Made by a program: the position numbers and the translations under genes | Part shown: piece by piece, positions 31,853 through 41,641 of the stretch | How the letters are laid out: every line of letters starts with the position of its first letter | Numbering within the stretch: the stretch's first letter is position 1 | Notes under the pieces: model-generated | What the model saw: the letters and a program-made list of their open reading frames with translations, nothing else | The model's database searches: none | What the model was told of the DNA's origin: nothing | Assembly: GCA_016779265.1 (NCBI GenBank) | Contig: JADHNY010000009.1 | Coordinates: 1-64,000, forward strand | Length of the DNA stretch: 64,000 nt | Source of the DNA: Pirellulales bacterium | GTDB lineage: Bacteria; Planctomycetota; Planctomycetia; Pirellulales; UBA1268 | Direction of reading: 5' to 3'

Positions 31853-32791
31853 ATGAAGATTCTGCTGGCAAGCCCACGAGGTTTTTGTGCCGGGGTAAAC
31901 ATGGCGATCGAGACCCTCGAGACCGCCATCCGGATCTACGGAACGCCGGTCTACGTCTATCACGAGATCGTGCACAACAAGCATGTGGTGGAGCGGTTCA
32001 CCAGCGAAGGAGCTGTTTTCGTCAACACCGTCGAGGAGGTGCCCGAGGGTGCTGTGCTGCTGTTCTCCGCACACGGTGTGGCTCCTGAGGTTCGTCGCGT
32101 GGCCCAGGAGCGACAGCTGCGAGCGATCGATGCCACCTGTCCGCTGGTCACCAAGGTGCACCTCGAAGCGATCAAGTACGCCAAGGCAGGCTACCGGCTG
32201 ATTCTGATTGGCCACGAAGGCCACGACGAGGTGATCGGCACCATGGGGCAGGCACCCGATTCCTTCACACTTGTAGAGAGCCCCGAGGAAGTTGATGCCC
32301 TCACGTTTGGGCCCGACGACAAACTTGCTTACCTCACGCAGACCACGCTCTCCGTCGACGATGCATCCCGAATCATCCGGCGACTCAAAGAGAAGTTCCC
32401 CCAGATCGTGGGGCCGCCAAAAGACGACATCTGCTACGCCACCCAAAACCGTCAAGAAGCGGTCCGCGTGCTCTCTGACGAGGCCGATATCGTGCTGGTA
32501 CTCGGCAGCCAAAACAGCTCCAACAGCCAGCGTCTGGCGGAACTCGGCCGTGAACATGACGTGCCCGCGCACCTCATCGATGGGGCCGACGAGATCACTC
32601 CAGAGTGGTTCACCGGAGACGAGACAGTCTTGATCACTGCCGGGGCGAGCGCCCCTGAACGCGTGGTACAGGACTGCATCGCGTGGCTGAAAAACCGCTA
32701 CGATGCAACGGTTGAAGAGCGAACGCTCCGGGAGGAAGAGGTGTACTTCCCGTTACCGAAAGAGATTCGTCAAGCAGCCGGCCCCGCATAG
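31853..32791 (+). CDS. ispH: 4-hydroxy-3-methylbut-2-enyl diphosphate reductase
   Basis: MKILLASPRGFCAGVNMAIETLE, DATCPLVTKVH, conserved Cys positions and NSSNSQRLAEL. Confidence 0.97.
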   Translation: MKILLASPRGFCAGVNMAIETLETAIRIYGTPVYVYHEIVHNKHVVERFTSEGAVFVNTVEEVPEGAVLLFSAHGVAPEVRRVAQERQLRAIDATCPLVTKVHLEAIKYAKAGYRLILIGHEGHDEVIGTMGQAPDSFTLVESPEEVDALTFGPDDKLAYLTQTTLSVDDASRIIRRLKEKFPQIVGPPKDDICYATQNRQEAVRVLSDEADIVLVLGSQNSSNSQRLAELGREHDVPAHLIDGADEITPEWFTGDETVLITAGASAPERVVQDCIAWLKNRYDATVEERTLREEEVYFPLPKEIRQAAGPA

Positions 32792-32810
32792 GGGAGGCGA
32801 GGTTTTCTGC

Positions 32811-35540
32811 ATGGAGATGGAACTGCCCAAACTGCAGTCGGATATTGAACTGCTGTCGTCGGCATTGGATGACGTCATTCGTGATCTGGCCGGCGACGAT
32901 GCTTTTGGTGAGCTCGTTACGATCCGTGAGATCGCGGCGGAGCGACGGCGTGGGGTTCCTGACGCCGAGCGTCGACTTGCCACCGCGATTGCCGACCTGG
33001 CGGAGCCTTCGGCCCGAAATGTGGCACGAGCGCTGGGAATCTTCTTCGACCTGGCCAACATCGCAGAAGACCTACAACGGATCCGAGTGCTGCGGGAGCG
33101 AGAGCAGGAGCGACACCCTCAGCCGCTGTCGGAGTCGCTGGCAGGTGCTCTCCGCGAACTCCGACACGCCGGACACTCCGCCGAAGCGGTGCAGGAGGCA
33201 ATCAATCGGCTCTCCATCGAACTGGTGTTTACGGCACATCCCAGCGAGGCCAAGCGTCGCAGCATTCGTTCCAAACTCCGCCGCCTTCGCACCAACCTTG
33301 CTGACCTCGACCGTGACAACCTGCTCCCGAGAGAGCGCGACCAGCTGCTGCGGGCGATCGCGTCAGAACTTCGCGTTCTCTGGCAGACCGAGTTTCTCAA
33401 GCCGGCCAAACCCTCGGTGGGGGATGAAGTCGATCGTGGGCTCTCAATTCTGCCGCGGCTACGCGAGGTCGTGCCGCAGGTCTGCCGAGCGATGCGGCTG
33501 GCATTGGCTGAGGAATACCCGGGCCACACCTTTAAGATCCCGACCATTCTCTCGTTCGGATCCTGGATGGGTGGCGACCGCGACGGCAACCCGTTTGTCA
33601 CCGCCGAAGTCACGGCTGCAACGCTCTGCAAACTTCGAAATGCGGCCATCGACATTCACCTCGAGGAGTGCCAACGGCTCTCCGATTACCTGACCGTCTC
33701 GCTCACCTGCACCTCAGGAGCAGAGACCCTCGCGAGCGATCTCGACCGTCTGCAAGCAACCTGGCCAGGTCTCACCGAAGCGATTGGCTCAGTGCCCTCT
33801 TACGAGGCCTACCGACGTTGGCTGCAGATGATTCGCTGGCGTCTGGAACAGTCGAGAACCGACTCGATCGACGACGAACCTAGGCCTGGTGGTTACAGCA
33901 GCGGCCAGGCACTGGAAGAGGATGTCCTGGCCATCTGCCGCAGTCTGGAGATCGACCATGACGCGAGCATTCTCGACGGCGATCCAGGACGGTGGCTCGA
34001 CCTCGTCCGCACGTTTGGGCTGCGGGTGACGCGGCTCGACGTCCGGCAAGACTCGCGGCGATATGAAGAGATTGCCGCAGACATCCTCAAGGTGGCAGGC
34101 TGCTGCGACGAATTTGCGTCATGCTCGGAGGATCAGCGGCGACAGCTACTGATCGACACGCTGGGCTGCCTTCCAGAGCTTTCCGTCGAACGCCTGCAGC
34201 CGCTCACGCAAGACACGCTGGCGCTCTACGACCTGCTTCGCCGAGCCGTGGAGCGGTTCGGGCCAGAATGCCTCGGTGGAAGCGTGATTAGTCTCACGCA
34301 GTCGCGGGTCGATGTACTCACGGTGCTCTGGCTCTGGCGGCATGCCTGCCGTGGTGCCAGTGACGAGGTCACGTCATCGCTGCGGATCGTGCCGCTGTTT
34401 GAAAAGATCGGCGACCTGAGGCGTTCGGACACCACGGTCTCAGCCTTTCTGACTGAGCCAGCCTACGCTGCACACCTCAAAGCTCAGGGCAACCGCCAGG
34501 TGGTGATGGTTGGCTATTCCGACAGCACCAAAGATGGTGGTTACCTCTCCGCCTGCTGGGGACTCTACGACGCCCAACGCCGGATTTCTGCCGCAGCCAC
34601 AGCTCATCAGGTGCGGGTCACCTTCTTTCATGGCCGTGGCGGCTCGCTTGGTCGTGGTGGTGGCCCCGCAGCACGCGGCATTCTTTCGCTCCCTCCGGAG
34701 GCGCTCGACGGCACACTTCGGCTGACAGAGCAGGGGGAGGTCTTGGCGGAGCGTTACGACGACGTGCAGATTGCGTTTCGTCATCTCGAGCAGGTCAGCT
34801 GGGCCACACTCGTTGGCTCCACGATTCATCCAGCCGCGCCTGCAGAGGCCTGGCTCGAACTCGCCGACCGGCTGGCCACACGCTCATTTGAGGTCTATCG
34901 CGAGCTTGTGGATCAGCCGGGCTTCATCACGTTTTTCTCGCAAGCAACCCCGATCGATGAGATCGAGAACCTGCCGATTGGCTCCCGACCAGCCCGTCGT
35001 CGGGGCGAGCGATCACTCCAAGACCTGCGGGCCATTCCCTGGGTCTTCGCCTGGACCCAAAACCGCTGTCTGCTACCCGCCTGGTACGGGCTCGGCACAG
35101 CGATCCTCGATGTGAAGTATGCCGACCGCCAGGCCTGGGAGCGGCTCCGCGAGATGTATCGTGACTGGCCGTTCTTCACCGCCACCATCGACAACGCGGC
35201 GGTCGCCTTGGCCAAGGCCGACCCCGCGATCGGACAACGCTATGCCGAACTGATCGACGATGATGATGTGCGCCAGCGGCTCTGGCCACGGCTGGCTGCC
35301 GAATGCGATCGTTCTCGGCAGGCTGTTCTCGACATCGTGGGCAGCCGTGAACTCTTGGAAACAACTCCATGGCTCAAGCGTTCCATCGAAGCCCGTAATC
35401 CGTTGGTCGACCCCCTGAACCTGATCCAGGTGGAGTTTCTCCGTCGACGCGAGCTTGCTGGTGATGGCGACGGCAGCCTGCGAGAAATCCTCCGGCTCTC
35501 CGTGCAAGGTATTGCCTCAGGCATGCGGACGACCGGCTAA
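32811..35540 (+). CDS. ppc: Phosphoenolpyruvate carboxylase
   Basis: FTAHPSEAKRRSIRSKLRRLR, GSWMGGDRDGNPFVT, GYSDSTKDGGYLSACWGLY, FFHGRGGSLGRGGGP, FAWTQNRCLLPAWYGLG. Confidence 0.97.
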   Translation: MEMELPKLQSDIELLSSALDDVIRDLAGDDAFGELVTIREIAAERRRGVPDAERRLATAIADLAEPSARNVARALGIFFDLANIAEDLQRIRVLREREQERHPQPLSESLAGALRELRHAGHSAEAVQEAINRLSIELVFTAHPSEAKRRSIRSKLRRLRTNLADLDRDNLLPRERDQLLRAIASELRVLWQTEFLKPAKPSVGDEVDRGLSILPRLREVVPQVCRAMRLALAEEYPGHTFKIPTILSFGSWMGGDRDGNPFVTAEVTAATLCKLRNAAIDIHLEECQRLSDYLTVSLTCTSGAETLASDLDRLQATWPGLTEAIGSVPSYEAYRRWLQMIRWRLEQSRTDSIDDEPRPGGYSSGQALEEDVLAICRSLEIDHDASILDGDPGRWLDLVRTFGLRVTRLDVRQDSRRYEEIAADILKVAGCCDEFASCSEDQRRQLLIDTLGCLPELSVERLQPLTQDTLALYDLLRRAVERFGPECLGGSVISLTQSRVDVLTVLWLWRHACRGASDEVTSSLRIVPLFEKIGDLRRSDTTVSAFLTEPAYAAHLKAQGNRQVVMVGYSDSTKDGGYLSACWGLYDAQRRISAAATAHQVRVTFFHGRGGSLGRGGGPAARGILSLPPEALDGTLRLTEQGEVLAERYDDVQIAFRHLEQVSWATLVGSTIHPAAPAEAWLELADRLATRSFEVYRELVDQPGFITFFSQATPIDEIENLPIGSRPARRRGERSLQDLRAIPWVFAWTQNRCLLPAWYGLGTAILDVKYADRQAWERLREMYRDWPFFTATIDNAAVALAKADPAIGQRYAELIDDDDVRQRLWPRLAAECDRSRQAVLDIVGSRELLETTPWLKRSIEARNPLVDPLNLIQVEFLRRRELAGDGDGSLREILRLSVQGIASGMRTTG

Positions 35541-35587
35541 GACGTGGTTGGCCCAGGCAACGCTCCGCTCTCCCCACGAGGCTTCCA

Positions 35588-36937
35588 ATGGCATCTCACA
35601 GCCCCCTCGACCTGACGATCCCGACGCTTGGGCCCTGCACAGTTCGCTCCCCGATGCAGCCATTGCTCGAGGGGCGGCACACGAGCCAACACTATGTCGG
35701 CGAGCATGACCGCGTGCTTTTTGACGACACCGCGTCGATGGTCACAGAACGCGGCACCGCTGTTGCCGATCTGCCCGGCTTCGAGCCGGCAGGCGCCCGC
35801 AAGCAGATCTACTTTGATCCCTCCAAGACACGCGTTGGCATTGTCACCTGCGGTGGCCTCTGCCCTGGGCTCAATAACGTGATCCGCGGCTTGGTGATGG
35901 AGCTCTGGTTTCACTACGGGGTAAAGAAGATCTACGGCTTCACCCAAGGATTTCGCGGGTTCATTGCCGAGCACGGTCACAGCGTCGTGGAGCTCACGCC
36001 AGAGTTTGTCTCCAACATCCATGACGATGGCGGCACCATCCTGGGCACATCGCGGGGCCGTCAGGAGTCTGATCAGATCGTCGACTGCCTGGAGCGAATG
36101 GGCATCTCGATCCTGTTTGTGATCGGCGGCGATGGCTCCCTCCGTGGCGCCATGAAGATCGCGACGATCGTTGCCGAACGCAACGAAAAGATCTCCGTGG
36201 TTGGGATCCCTAAGACAATCGACAACGACATCCCCTACATCGATCAGAGCTTTGGCTTTCAGACCGCCTTCTCCGAGGCCGTTGAAGCGATTTCCTCGGC
36301 CCACGTGGAAGCAAAAGCAGCCCCGAACGGCGTAGGGCTGGTCAAGCTGATGGGCCGCCACTCCGGCTTCATTGCCTGCTATGCGGCACTCGCCCGCAAC
36401 GATGCCAACTACGTACTAATTCCCGAAGTGCCGTTTGCCATCGACGGCCCCGGTGGCTTTCTTGAGCACCTGCTAACGCGGGTAAAGACACGCGGGCATG
36501 CGGTGGTGGTGGTCGCGGAAGGAGCAGGGCAGGACGCCTTTGCGAGCGGACCTGAAAAGACCGATGCCTCGGGCAATGTGCTGCTCTCGGATATCGGCAC
36601 GTTTCTCAAAGATCGGATCAAGGCCCGCTTCCGCGAGGCCGAGTGCGAGCTGAACATGAAGTACATCGACCCGAGCTATCTGATTCGCAGCGTGCGGGCC
36701 AATGCGTTTGACTCGGTGTACTGCCTGCGGCTCGCCCACAACGCCGTGCACGCCGCCATGGCAGGCCGAACCGCAATGGTGATCGGCCGGTGGCACGGTC
36801 GTTTCGTGCACATTCCGATGCCGATGACGGTCAGCCGCCGCAATCAGGTCGACCCCAACGGTGATCTCTGGCTCTCAGTGCTCGAAGCCACGGGCCAGCC
36901 ACGACGCTTTGTCACCCCACCGACTCCGCCGGCCTGA
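35588..36937 (+). CDS. 6-phosphofructokinase
   Basis: GGLCPGLNNVIRG, IGGDGSLRGA, GIPKTIDNDIPYIDQSFGFQTA, LMGRHSGFIA. Confidence 0.94.
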   Translation: MASHSPLDLTIPTLGPCTVRSPMQPLLEGRHTSQHYVGEHDRVLFDDTASMVTERGTAVADLPGFEPAGARKQIYFDPSKTRVGIVTCGGLCPGLNNVIRGLVMELWFHYGVKKIYGFTQGFRGFIAEHGHSVVELTPEFVSNIHDDGGTILGTSRGRQESDQIVDCLERMGISILFVIGGDGSLRGAMKIATIVAERNEKISVVGIPKTIDNDIPYIDQSFGFQTAFSEAVEAISSAHVEAKAAPNGVGLVKLMGRHSGFIACYAALARNDANYVLIPEVPFAIDGPGGFLEHLLTRVKTRGHAVVVVAEGAGQDAFASGPEKTDASGNVLLSDIGTFLKDRIKARFREAECELNMKYIDPSYLIRSVRANAFDSVYCLRLAHNAVHAAMAGRTAMVIGRWHGRFVHIPMPMTVSRRNQVDPNGDLWLSVLEATGQPRRFVTPPTPPA

Positions 36938-37038
36938 CGACATCCTGCCCTCGCAGAAAGACAACATGCTGCGAGAGCCCCCGGATATAGAGAGCCTGGG
37001 CATGCAGAGACAACTCGAGCTCCGGCTTTCAGCCTCAC

Positions 37039-38712
37039 TCAGTGGGTCAGTTTCTTGTAGCGGAAGCGGTGCGGCTCATCCGCACCGATCCCGAGCCGCT
37101 CGCGGCGACTTCGCTCGTAGACGTCGAAGTTGCCCTCGCAGACATGGACATAGCCATCCCCTTCAAAGGCAATGATCGTCGTCGCCAGCCGGTCGAGGAA
37201 CCAGCGGTCGTGGGTGATCACCACCACGCTTCCGGGGAAGTGAGTGATGCCCTCCTCGAGGGAGCGGAGAGTGTCAACGTCGAGGTCGTTCGTCGGCTCG
37301 TCGAGCAGCAGCAGGTTGCAGCCCCGCCGAAGCAGTTTGGCCAGATGCACGCGGTTGCGTTCACCGCCTGAGAGCTTGCCAACCTTTTTCTGCTGGTCGG
37401 GACCCATAAACATGAACTTGGCAACGTAGCTGCGAGCGTTCACCGTTCGCTTTCCAAGCTCGATTGTGTCGTGCCCGCCCGAGATCTCCTCGAAGACGGT
37501 CTTCTCTGGATCGAGTGCATCGCGGCTCTGATCGACATAGCCGACATCAACTGTCGAGCCCACCTTGATCTCGCCTGCATCAGGCTGCTCCTGGCCGACA
37601 AGCATTCGAAACAGCGTGGTCTTGCCAGCTCCATTCGGACCGATGATTCCCACAATGCCACCCGCGGGAATCCGGAACGAAAGGTTTTCAAACAGCAGTT
37701 TGTCGCCGTAGGCCTTGGAGAGTCCTTCGGCCTCAATCACCTGATCGCCGAGGGCACGGCTCGCTGGAATCATGATCTCCACGTCGGAATCACGCGTTGC
37801 GGCCTGCTCGGCTGCCAGTTTCTCATAGGCAGCCACGCGTGCCTTGCTCTTCGCCTGCCGCGCTTTCGGCGACATGCGAATCCACTCAAGTTCTTTGTCG
37901 AGCGTCTTCTGGCGGGCTGACGCTTGCTTCTCCTCAAGCTCAAGCCTGGCCTTCTTCTGCTGCAGCCAGGCGGTGTAGTTGCCTTCAAAGGGGATACCTC
38001 GGCCATGATCGACCTCGAGGATCCACTTCGCCACGTTGTCGAGGAAGTAACGATCGTGGGTCACCGCCACGACAGTCCCCTCGTAGTCGGCCAGATGCCG
38101 TTCGAGCCAGGCAACACTCTCTGCGTCGAGGTGATTGGTCGGCTCGTCGAGCAGGAGGAGGTCTGGCTTTTCCAGCAGCAGCCGGCAGAGCGCCACGCGA
38201 CGACGTTCCCCGCCAGAGAGGTTGGTCACCGGCCAGTCACCTGGAGGCAGGTTCATCGCCTCCATGGCGATCTCAAGCTGCCGCTCGAGATCCCATGCAT
38301 TCTTGGCCTCGATCTCATCCTGAACCGTCGCCTGCTCTTCGAGGAGCTTCTCCATCTCCTCGGGCTCCATCGGCTCCGCCAGTTTGGCGTTGATCTCCTC
38401 AAACCGCTTCAGCACTGCGCGGGTCGCCGCCACGGCTTCCATCACATTTTCCTGAACGGTCTTGTCGGGGTCGAGCTGAGGCTCCTGCTGCAGGTAGCCC
38501 ACCGTGTAGCCCTCGGCCAGCCGAGCCTCACCCTCGTACTCCTTGTCGAGGCCGGCCATGATCTTCATCAACGTGCTCTTGCCGGCGCCGTTTCGCCCCA
38601 GCAGACCGATTTTGGCCCCAGGGTAGAAGGCGATATTGATGTCTTTGAGCAGTTCCCGCTGGCCAAACTTCTTGGTGAGGTGCGAGATCTGATAGATGAA
38701 GGCAGCGCCCAT
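37039..38712 (-). CDS. ettA: ABC-F protein, energy-dependent translational throttle EttA-type
   Basis: [54 protein letters not shown]; two ABC domains with [15 protein letters not shown] and [31 protein letters not shown]. Confidence 0.94.
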   Translation of the reverse strand: MGAAFIYQISHLTKKFGQRELLKDINIAFYPGAKIGLLGRNGAGKSTLMKIMAGLDKEYEGEARLAEGYTVGYLQQEPQLDPDKTVQENVMEAVAATRAVLKRFEEINAKLAEPMEPEEMEKLLEEQATVQDEIEAKNAWDLERQLEIAMEAMNLPPGDWPVTNLSGGERRRVALCRLLLEKPDLLLLDEPTNHLDAESVAWLERHLADYEGTVVAVTHDRYFLDNVAKWILEVDHGRGIPFEGNYTAWLQQKKARLELEEKQASARQKTLDKELEWIRMSPKARQAKSKARVAAYEKLAAEQAATRDSDVEIMIPASRALGDQVIEAEGLSKAYGDKLLFENLSFRIPAGGIVGIIGPNGAGKTTLFRMLVGQEQPDAGEIKVGSTVDVGYVDQSRDALDPEKTVFEEISGGHDTIELGKRTVNARSYVAKFMFMGPDQQKKVGKLSGGERNRVHLAKLLRRGCNLLLLDEPTNDLDVDTLRSLEEGITHFPGSVVVITHDRWFLDRLATTIIAFEGDGYVHVCEGNFDVYERSRRERLGIGADEPHRFRYKKLTH

Positions 38713-38944
38713 AGATGCAGGTATCCGTCCAAGCGTTTCGTGAGGAGGGTGTGGAAAGGCGGGGTCGCACGGGAGCCATGCGAGCGATCTTTGTCGCGCG
38801 AGACCGAAGTCGGCACGAGACCCGCATCCTAGCGAAGTCGGGCTCTGTCAGCGAGGCTCGGCCCTGACGGCGGCTCGTTGCAGGTGGGCAGCCCTTTCAC
38901 TACGATGCCGGACGTGCTGGCGTTAGAACCCGAGGGAGGACGCA

Positions 38945-39853
38945 ATGGCGTCGTACGCAAACGAGGACGTGCTGGTGTCGACCGAATGGGTGGCCAATGT
39001 GGCTGCCAATCCGGAGGCTCACCCAAACGTGCGGATCGTCGAATCTGACGAGGATCGGGCACTCTACACGCAGGGCCACGTCCCTGGAGCGGTCGAAATC
39101 GACTGGCAGGTCGATCTGCAGGACGCCACCTGGCGTGACTACATCGATCGGGCCGCCTTCGAGGATCTCTGTCGACGCAAAGGGATCTCCAACGACACCA
39201 CCGTCGTGTTCTACGGCGACAAGAGCAACTGGTGGGCCTGCTACGCCTTCTGGACGTTCAAGCTCTACGGTCATGCCGACTGCCGGATCATGAACGGCGG
39301 ACGAAAAAAGTGGGCTCTCGACGGGCGTCCGTGGTCCACAGACCGTGTTGATCCAGCCCCAGGCACCTACACCGCCAGCGAACAGGACATGTCGATCCGC
39401 GCCCTGCGAGACGAGGTGCTCAAGCATCAAAAGGCGGGCAAACCGCTGGTCGATGTGCGAAGTCCGGAGGAATACACCGGTGCCAGGCTGCACATGCCCG
39501 ACTACCCAAACGAGGGCTCCCTTCGCGGCGGACATATTCCTGGTGCCATCAGCATCCCATGGCCCTTGTCGGTCAACGAAGACGGTACCTTCAAGTCTGC
39601 GAAGGAGCTCGAGAAGCTCTACGTCAAGGACGCCAAACTTCGTCGTCGTTCAGCCACCGTGGCCTATTGCCGCATCGGCGAGCGATCGAGCCTGACCTGG
39701 TTTGTGCTGACGTATCTGCTCGGCTTCTCCAACGTGAAGAACTACGACGGGTCTTGGCTGGAGTGGGGCAATGCGGTTCGCATGCCTATAGTCCAAGGCC
39801 CCACACCAGACGGCAGTGCGGCTCCTGCCTCTCCGGACACGCCGACGGCATAG
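38945..39853 (+). CDS. Two-domain rhodanese / thiosulfate sulfurtransferase
   Basis: Tandem rhodanese domains; second-domain active-site loop [16 protein letters not shown]. Confidence 0.9.
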   Translation: MASYANEDVLVSTEWVANVAANPEAHPNVRIVESDEDRALYTQGHVPGAVEIDWQVDLQDATWRDYIDRAAFEDLCRRKGISNDTTVVFYGDKSNWWACYAFWTFKLYGHADCRIMNGGRKKWALDGRPWSTDRVDPAPGTYTASEQDMSIRALRDEVLKHQKAGKPLVDVRSPEEYTGARLHMPDYPNEGSLRGGHIPGAISIPWPLSVNEDGTFKSAKELEKLYVKDAKLRRRSATVAYCRIGERSSLTWFVLTYLLGFSNVKNYDGSWLEWGNAVRMPIVQGPTPDGSAAPASPDTPTA

Positions 39854-39906
39854 GGGCATAGGTCACAGCAGGGCGTAGGTCACAGCAGTCTCGTGAGCAT
39901 AGTTCG

Positions 39907-40356
39907 ATGAGTACCGTTGCCGAACGACTCGACGAGGTCGTGGAAGACTTTGTCGACCTCGATGGTCGCGAGAAACTTGAGATGCTCTTGGAGTATGCGG
40001 CCACGCTCCCGCCACTCCCGCCCGGCCAGAAAGGCCTGGATGAAAACCGGGTGCACGAGTGCCAGTCGCCCGTGTTTATCCGTGTTGAGCTGAAGCCAAC
40101 GTCTGATGGGCACGCAGGCGTCCACCTGCAGGCTGAGGTAGCCGAGGAAGCACCGACAGTCAAAGGCTTCGTGGCCATGCTCGCGAAAGCCTTCACGGGC
40201 AGGCCGACCGACGAGGTGCTGGCCGTCGACGACACCCTGCTCGACAGGCTGGGCCTTGCCGACGTGCTCGGCATGCTCCGGACTCGCGGCCTACGGGCCA
40301 TCATCGAGTACGTGAAGCGGGGCGTCGTACGCAGCCTGGCAGACTCAGCTTCTTAG
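39907..40356 (+). CDS. sufE: SufE-family cysteine desulfuration protein
   Basis: EMLLEYAATLPPLP...VHECQSPVFIRVEL...VKGFVAMLAKAFTGRPTDEVL...LSxxR-like RTRGLRAIIEYVK. Confidence 0.88.
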   Translation: MSTVAERLDEVVEDFVDLDGREKLEMLLEYAATLPPLPPGQKGLDENRVHECQSPVFIRVELKPTSDGHAGVHLQAEVAEEAPTVKGFVAMLAKAFTGRPTDEVLAVDDTLLDRLGLADVLGMLRTRGLRAIIEYVKRGVVRSLADSAS

Positions 40357-40546
40357 AGCCGTTTCACCGTCTGACAGCCGACTGTCTGACAGCCGACCGA
40401 CCTGGCACCGACCAACAGCCCTCAGCGGCGGCCACAAACGCACCCGCAACGTTTCCGAGGATGCACTCGGAGTGATACCTGCTCGCAACCGAGACGATCA
40501 ACGCCCGTTGTTTTTCGAGGCCAGCACTGTTTATCGAGGCCAGCAC

Positions 40547-41641
40547 TCAATCGAGAATGGGCAGGAGCGGCTCCGACACAGGCTGCGGACGGACTGGCTG
40601 CGGCGGGGCAGTAGGCACGCCACCGTCGTTCGATCCAAAGACCATCAGCCGCGCGGTGGCCAGCATGCCCCGCAGCGAGCCGAGCGATGCCTCGACGGCG
40701 GCCGGCTCGTAGCCGCAGTGCACCATGCAATCGGCACACTTGGGATTCCCACTGGCACGGCCATACGCATCCCAGTCAGTCTCTTCCATCAGTTCGCGGA
40801 AGGACGACACATACCCCTCGTCGAGCAGATAGCAGGGCTTCTGCCAGCCGAAGAGGTTGTAGGTTGGCGTGCCCCAAGGCAGGCACTCTAGGTCCCAGGC
40901 ACCCTTGAGAAACTCAAGGAACACCGGCGACTGATTAAACTTCCAGCTTCGCTTGGCCTTTCCCAGGATGCGGCGAAACAGACTCTCGGCATCATCACGG
41001 GCCAGAAAATGCTCCTGGTCCGGAGCCTTCGCATAGGAGTAGCCCGGCGAAACCATCATTCCTTCGACACCGAGGGCCATCACCTGATCGAAGAAGCTGC
41101 GGTACTTCTCGGGCGGAGCATCGGCAAACAGGGTGGAGTTCGTGGTCACCCGGAAGCCCGCCTCGCGAGCAGCTCGAATCGCAGAAACCGCCATCTCATA
41201 GACGCCCTCACGGCAGACAGCCGCATCGTGAATCTCACGTGGACCATCGAGATGCACAGAAAAGGCGAGATACTTTGAAGGCTGAAAGCGATCGAGCATC
41301 TCCTCGAGCTTCAAGGCGTTGGTGCAGAGATAGAGATATCGCTTGCGAGCCACGATGCCCTTAACAATGTCCACAATCTGAGGATGCAGCAGTGGCTCAC
41401 CTCCGGGGATCGAAACGACCGGCGCGCCGCACTCGTCCACGGCTCCCAGGCAATCGTCCACCGAGAGGTGCCGTCGCAGGATATCGTTGGGGTGCTGAAT
41501 CTTTCCGCATCCCGCGCAGGCGAGGTTGCAGCGAAACAGAGGCTCCAGCATCAGCACGAGCGGATACCGTTTATTCCCTGCCAGCTTCTGCGAGAACACA
41601 TGCCGCAGCACAGCGGCCATCTGGCCGAACGGAACTCCCAT
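40547..41641 (-). CDS. hpnH: HpnH, hopanoid biosynthesis radical SAM protein
   Basis: YPLVLMLEPLFRCNLACAGCGKIQHP (CxxxCxxC), VSIPGGEPLLHPQI, CMVHCGYEP; start overlaps shc stop (TGATG). Confidence 0.92.
   Translation of the reverse strand: MGVPFGQMAAVLRHVFSQKLAGNKRYPLVLMLEPLFRCNLACAGCGKIQHPNDILRRHLSVDDCLGAVDECGAPVVSIPGGEPLLHPQIVDIVKGIVARKRYLYLCTNALKLEEMLDRFQPSKYLAFSVHLDGPREIHDAAVCREGVYEMAVSAIRAAREAGFRVTTNSTLFADAPPEKYRSFFDQVMALGVEGMMVSPGYSYAKAPDQEHFLARDDAESLFRRILGKAKRSWKFNQSPVFLEFLKGAWDLECLPWGTPTYNLFGWQKPCYLLDEGYVSSFRELMEETDWDAYGRASGNPKCADCMVHCGYEPAAVEASLGSLRGMLATARLMVFGSNDGGVPTAPPQPVRPQPVSEPLLPILD

Noticed and set aside
31685-32572. N-terminal extension of the hpnC ORF to 644 aa
   Set aside because: Lies antisense to ispH; the HpnC domain begins after ATG 31684, so the extension is not coding.
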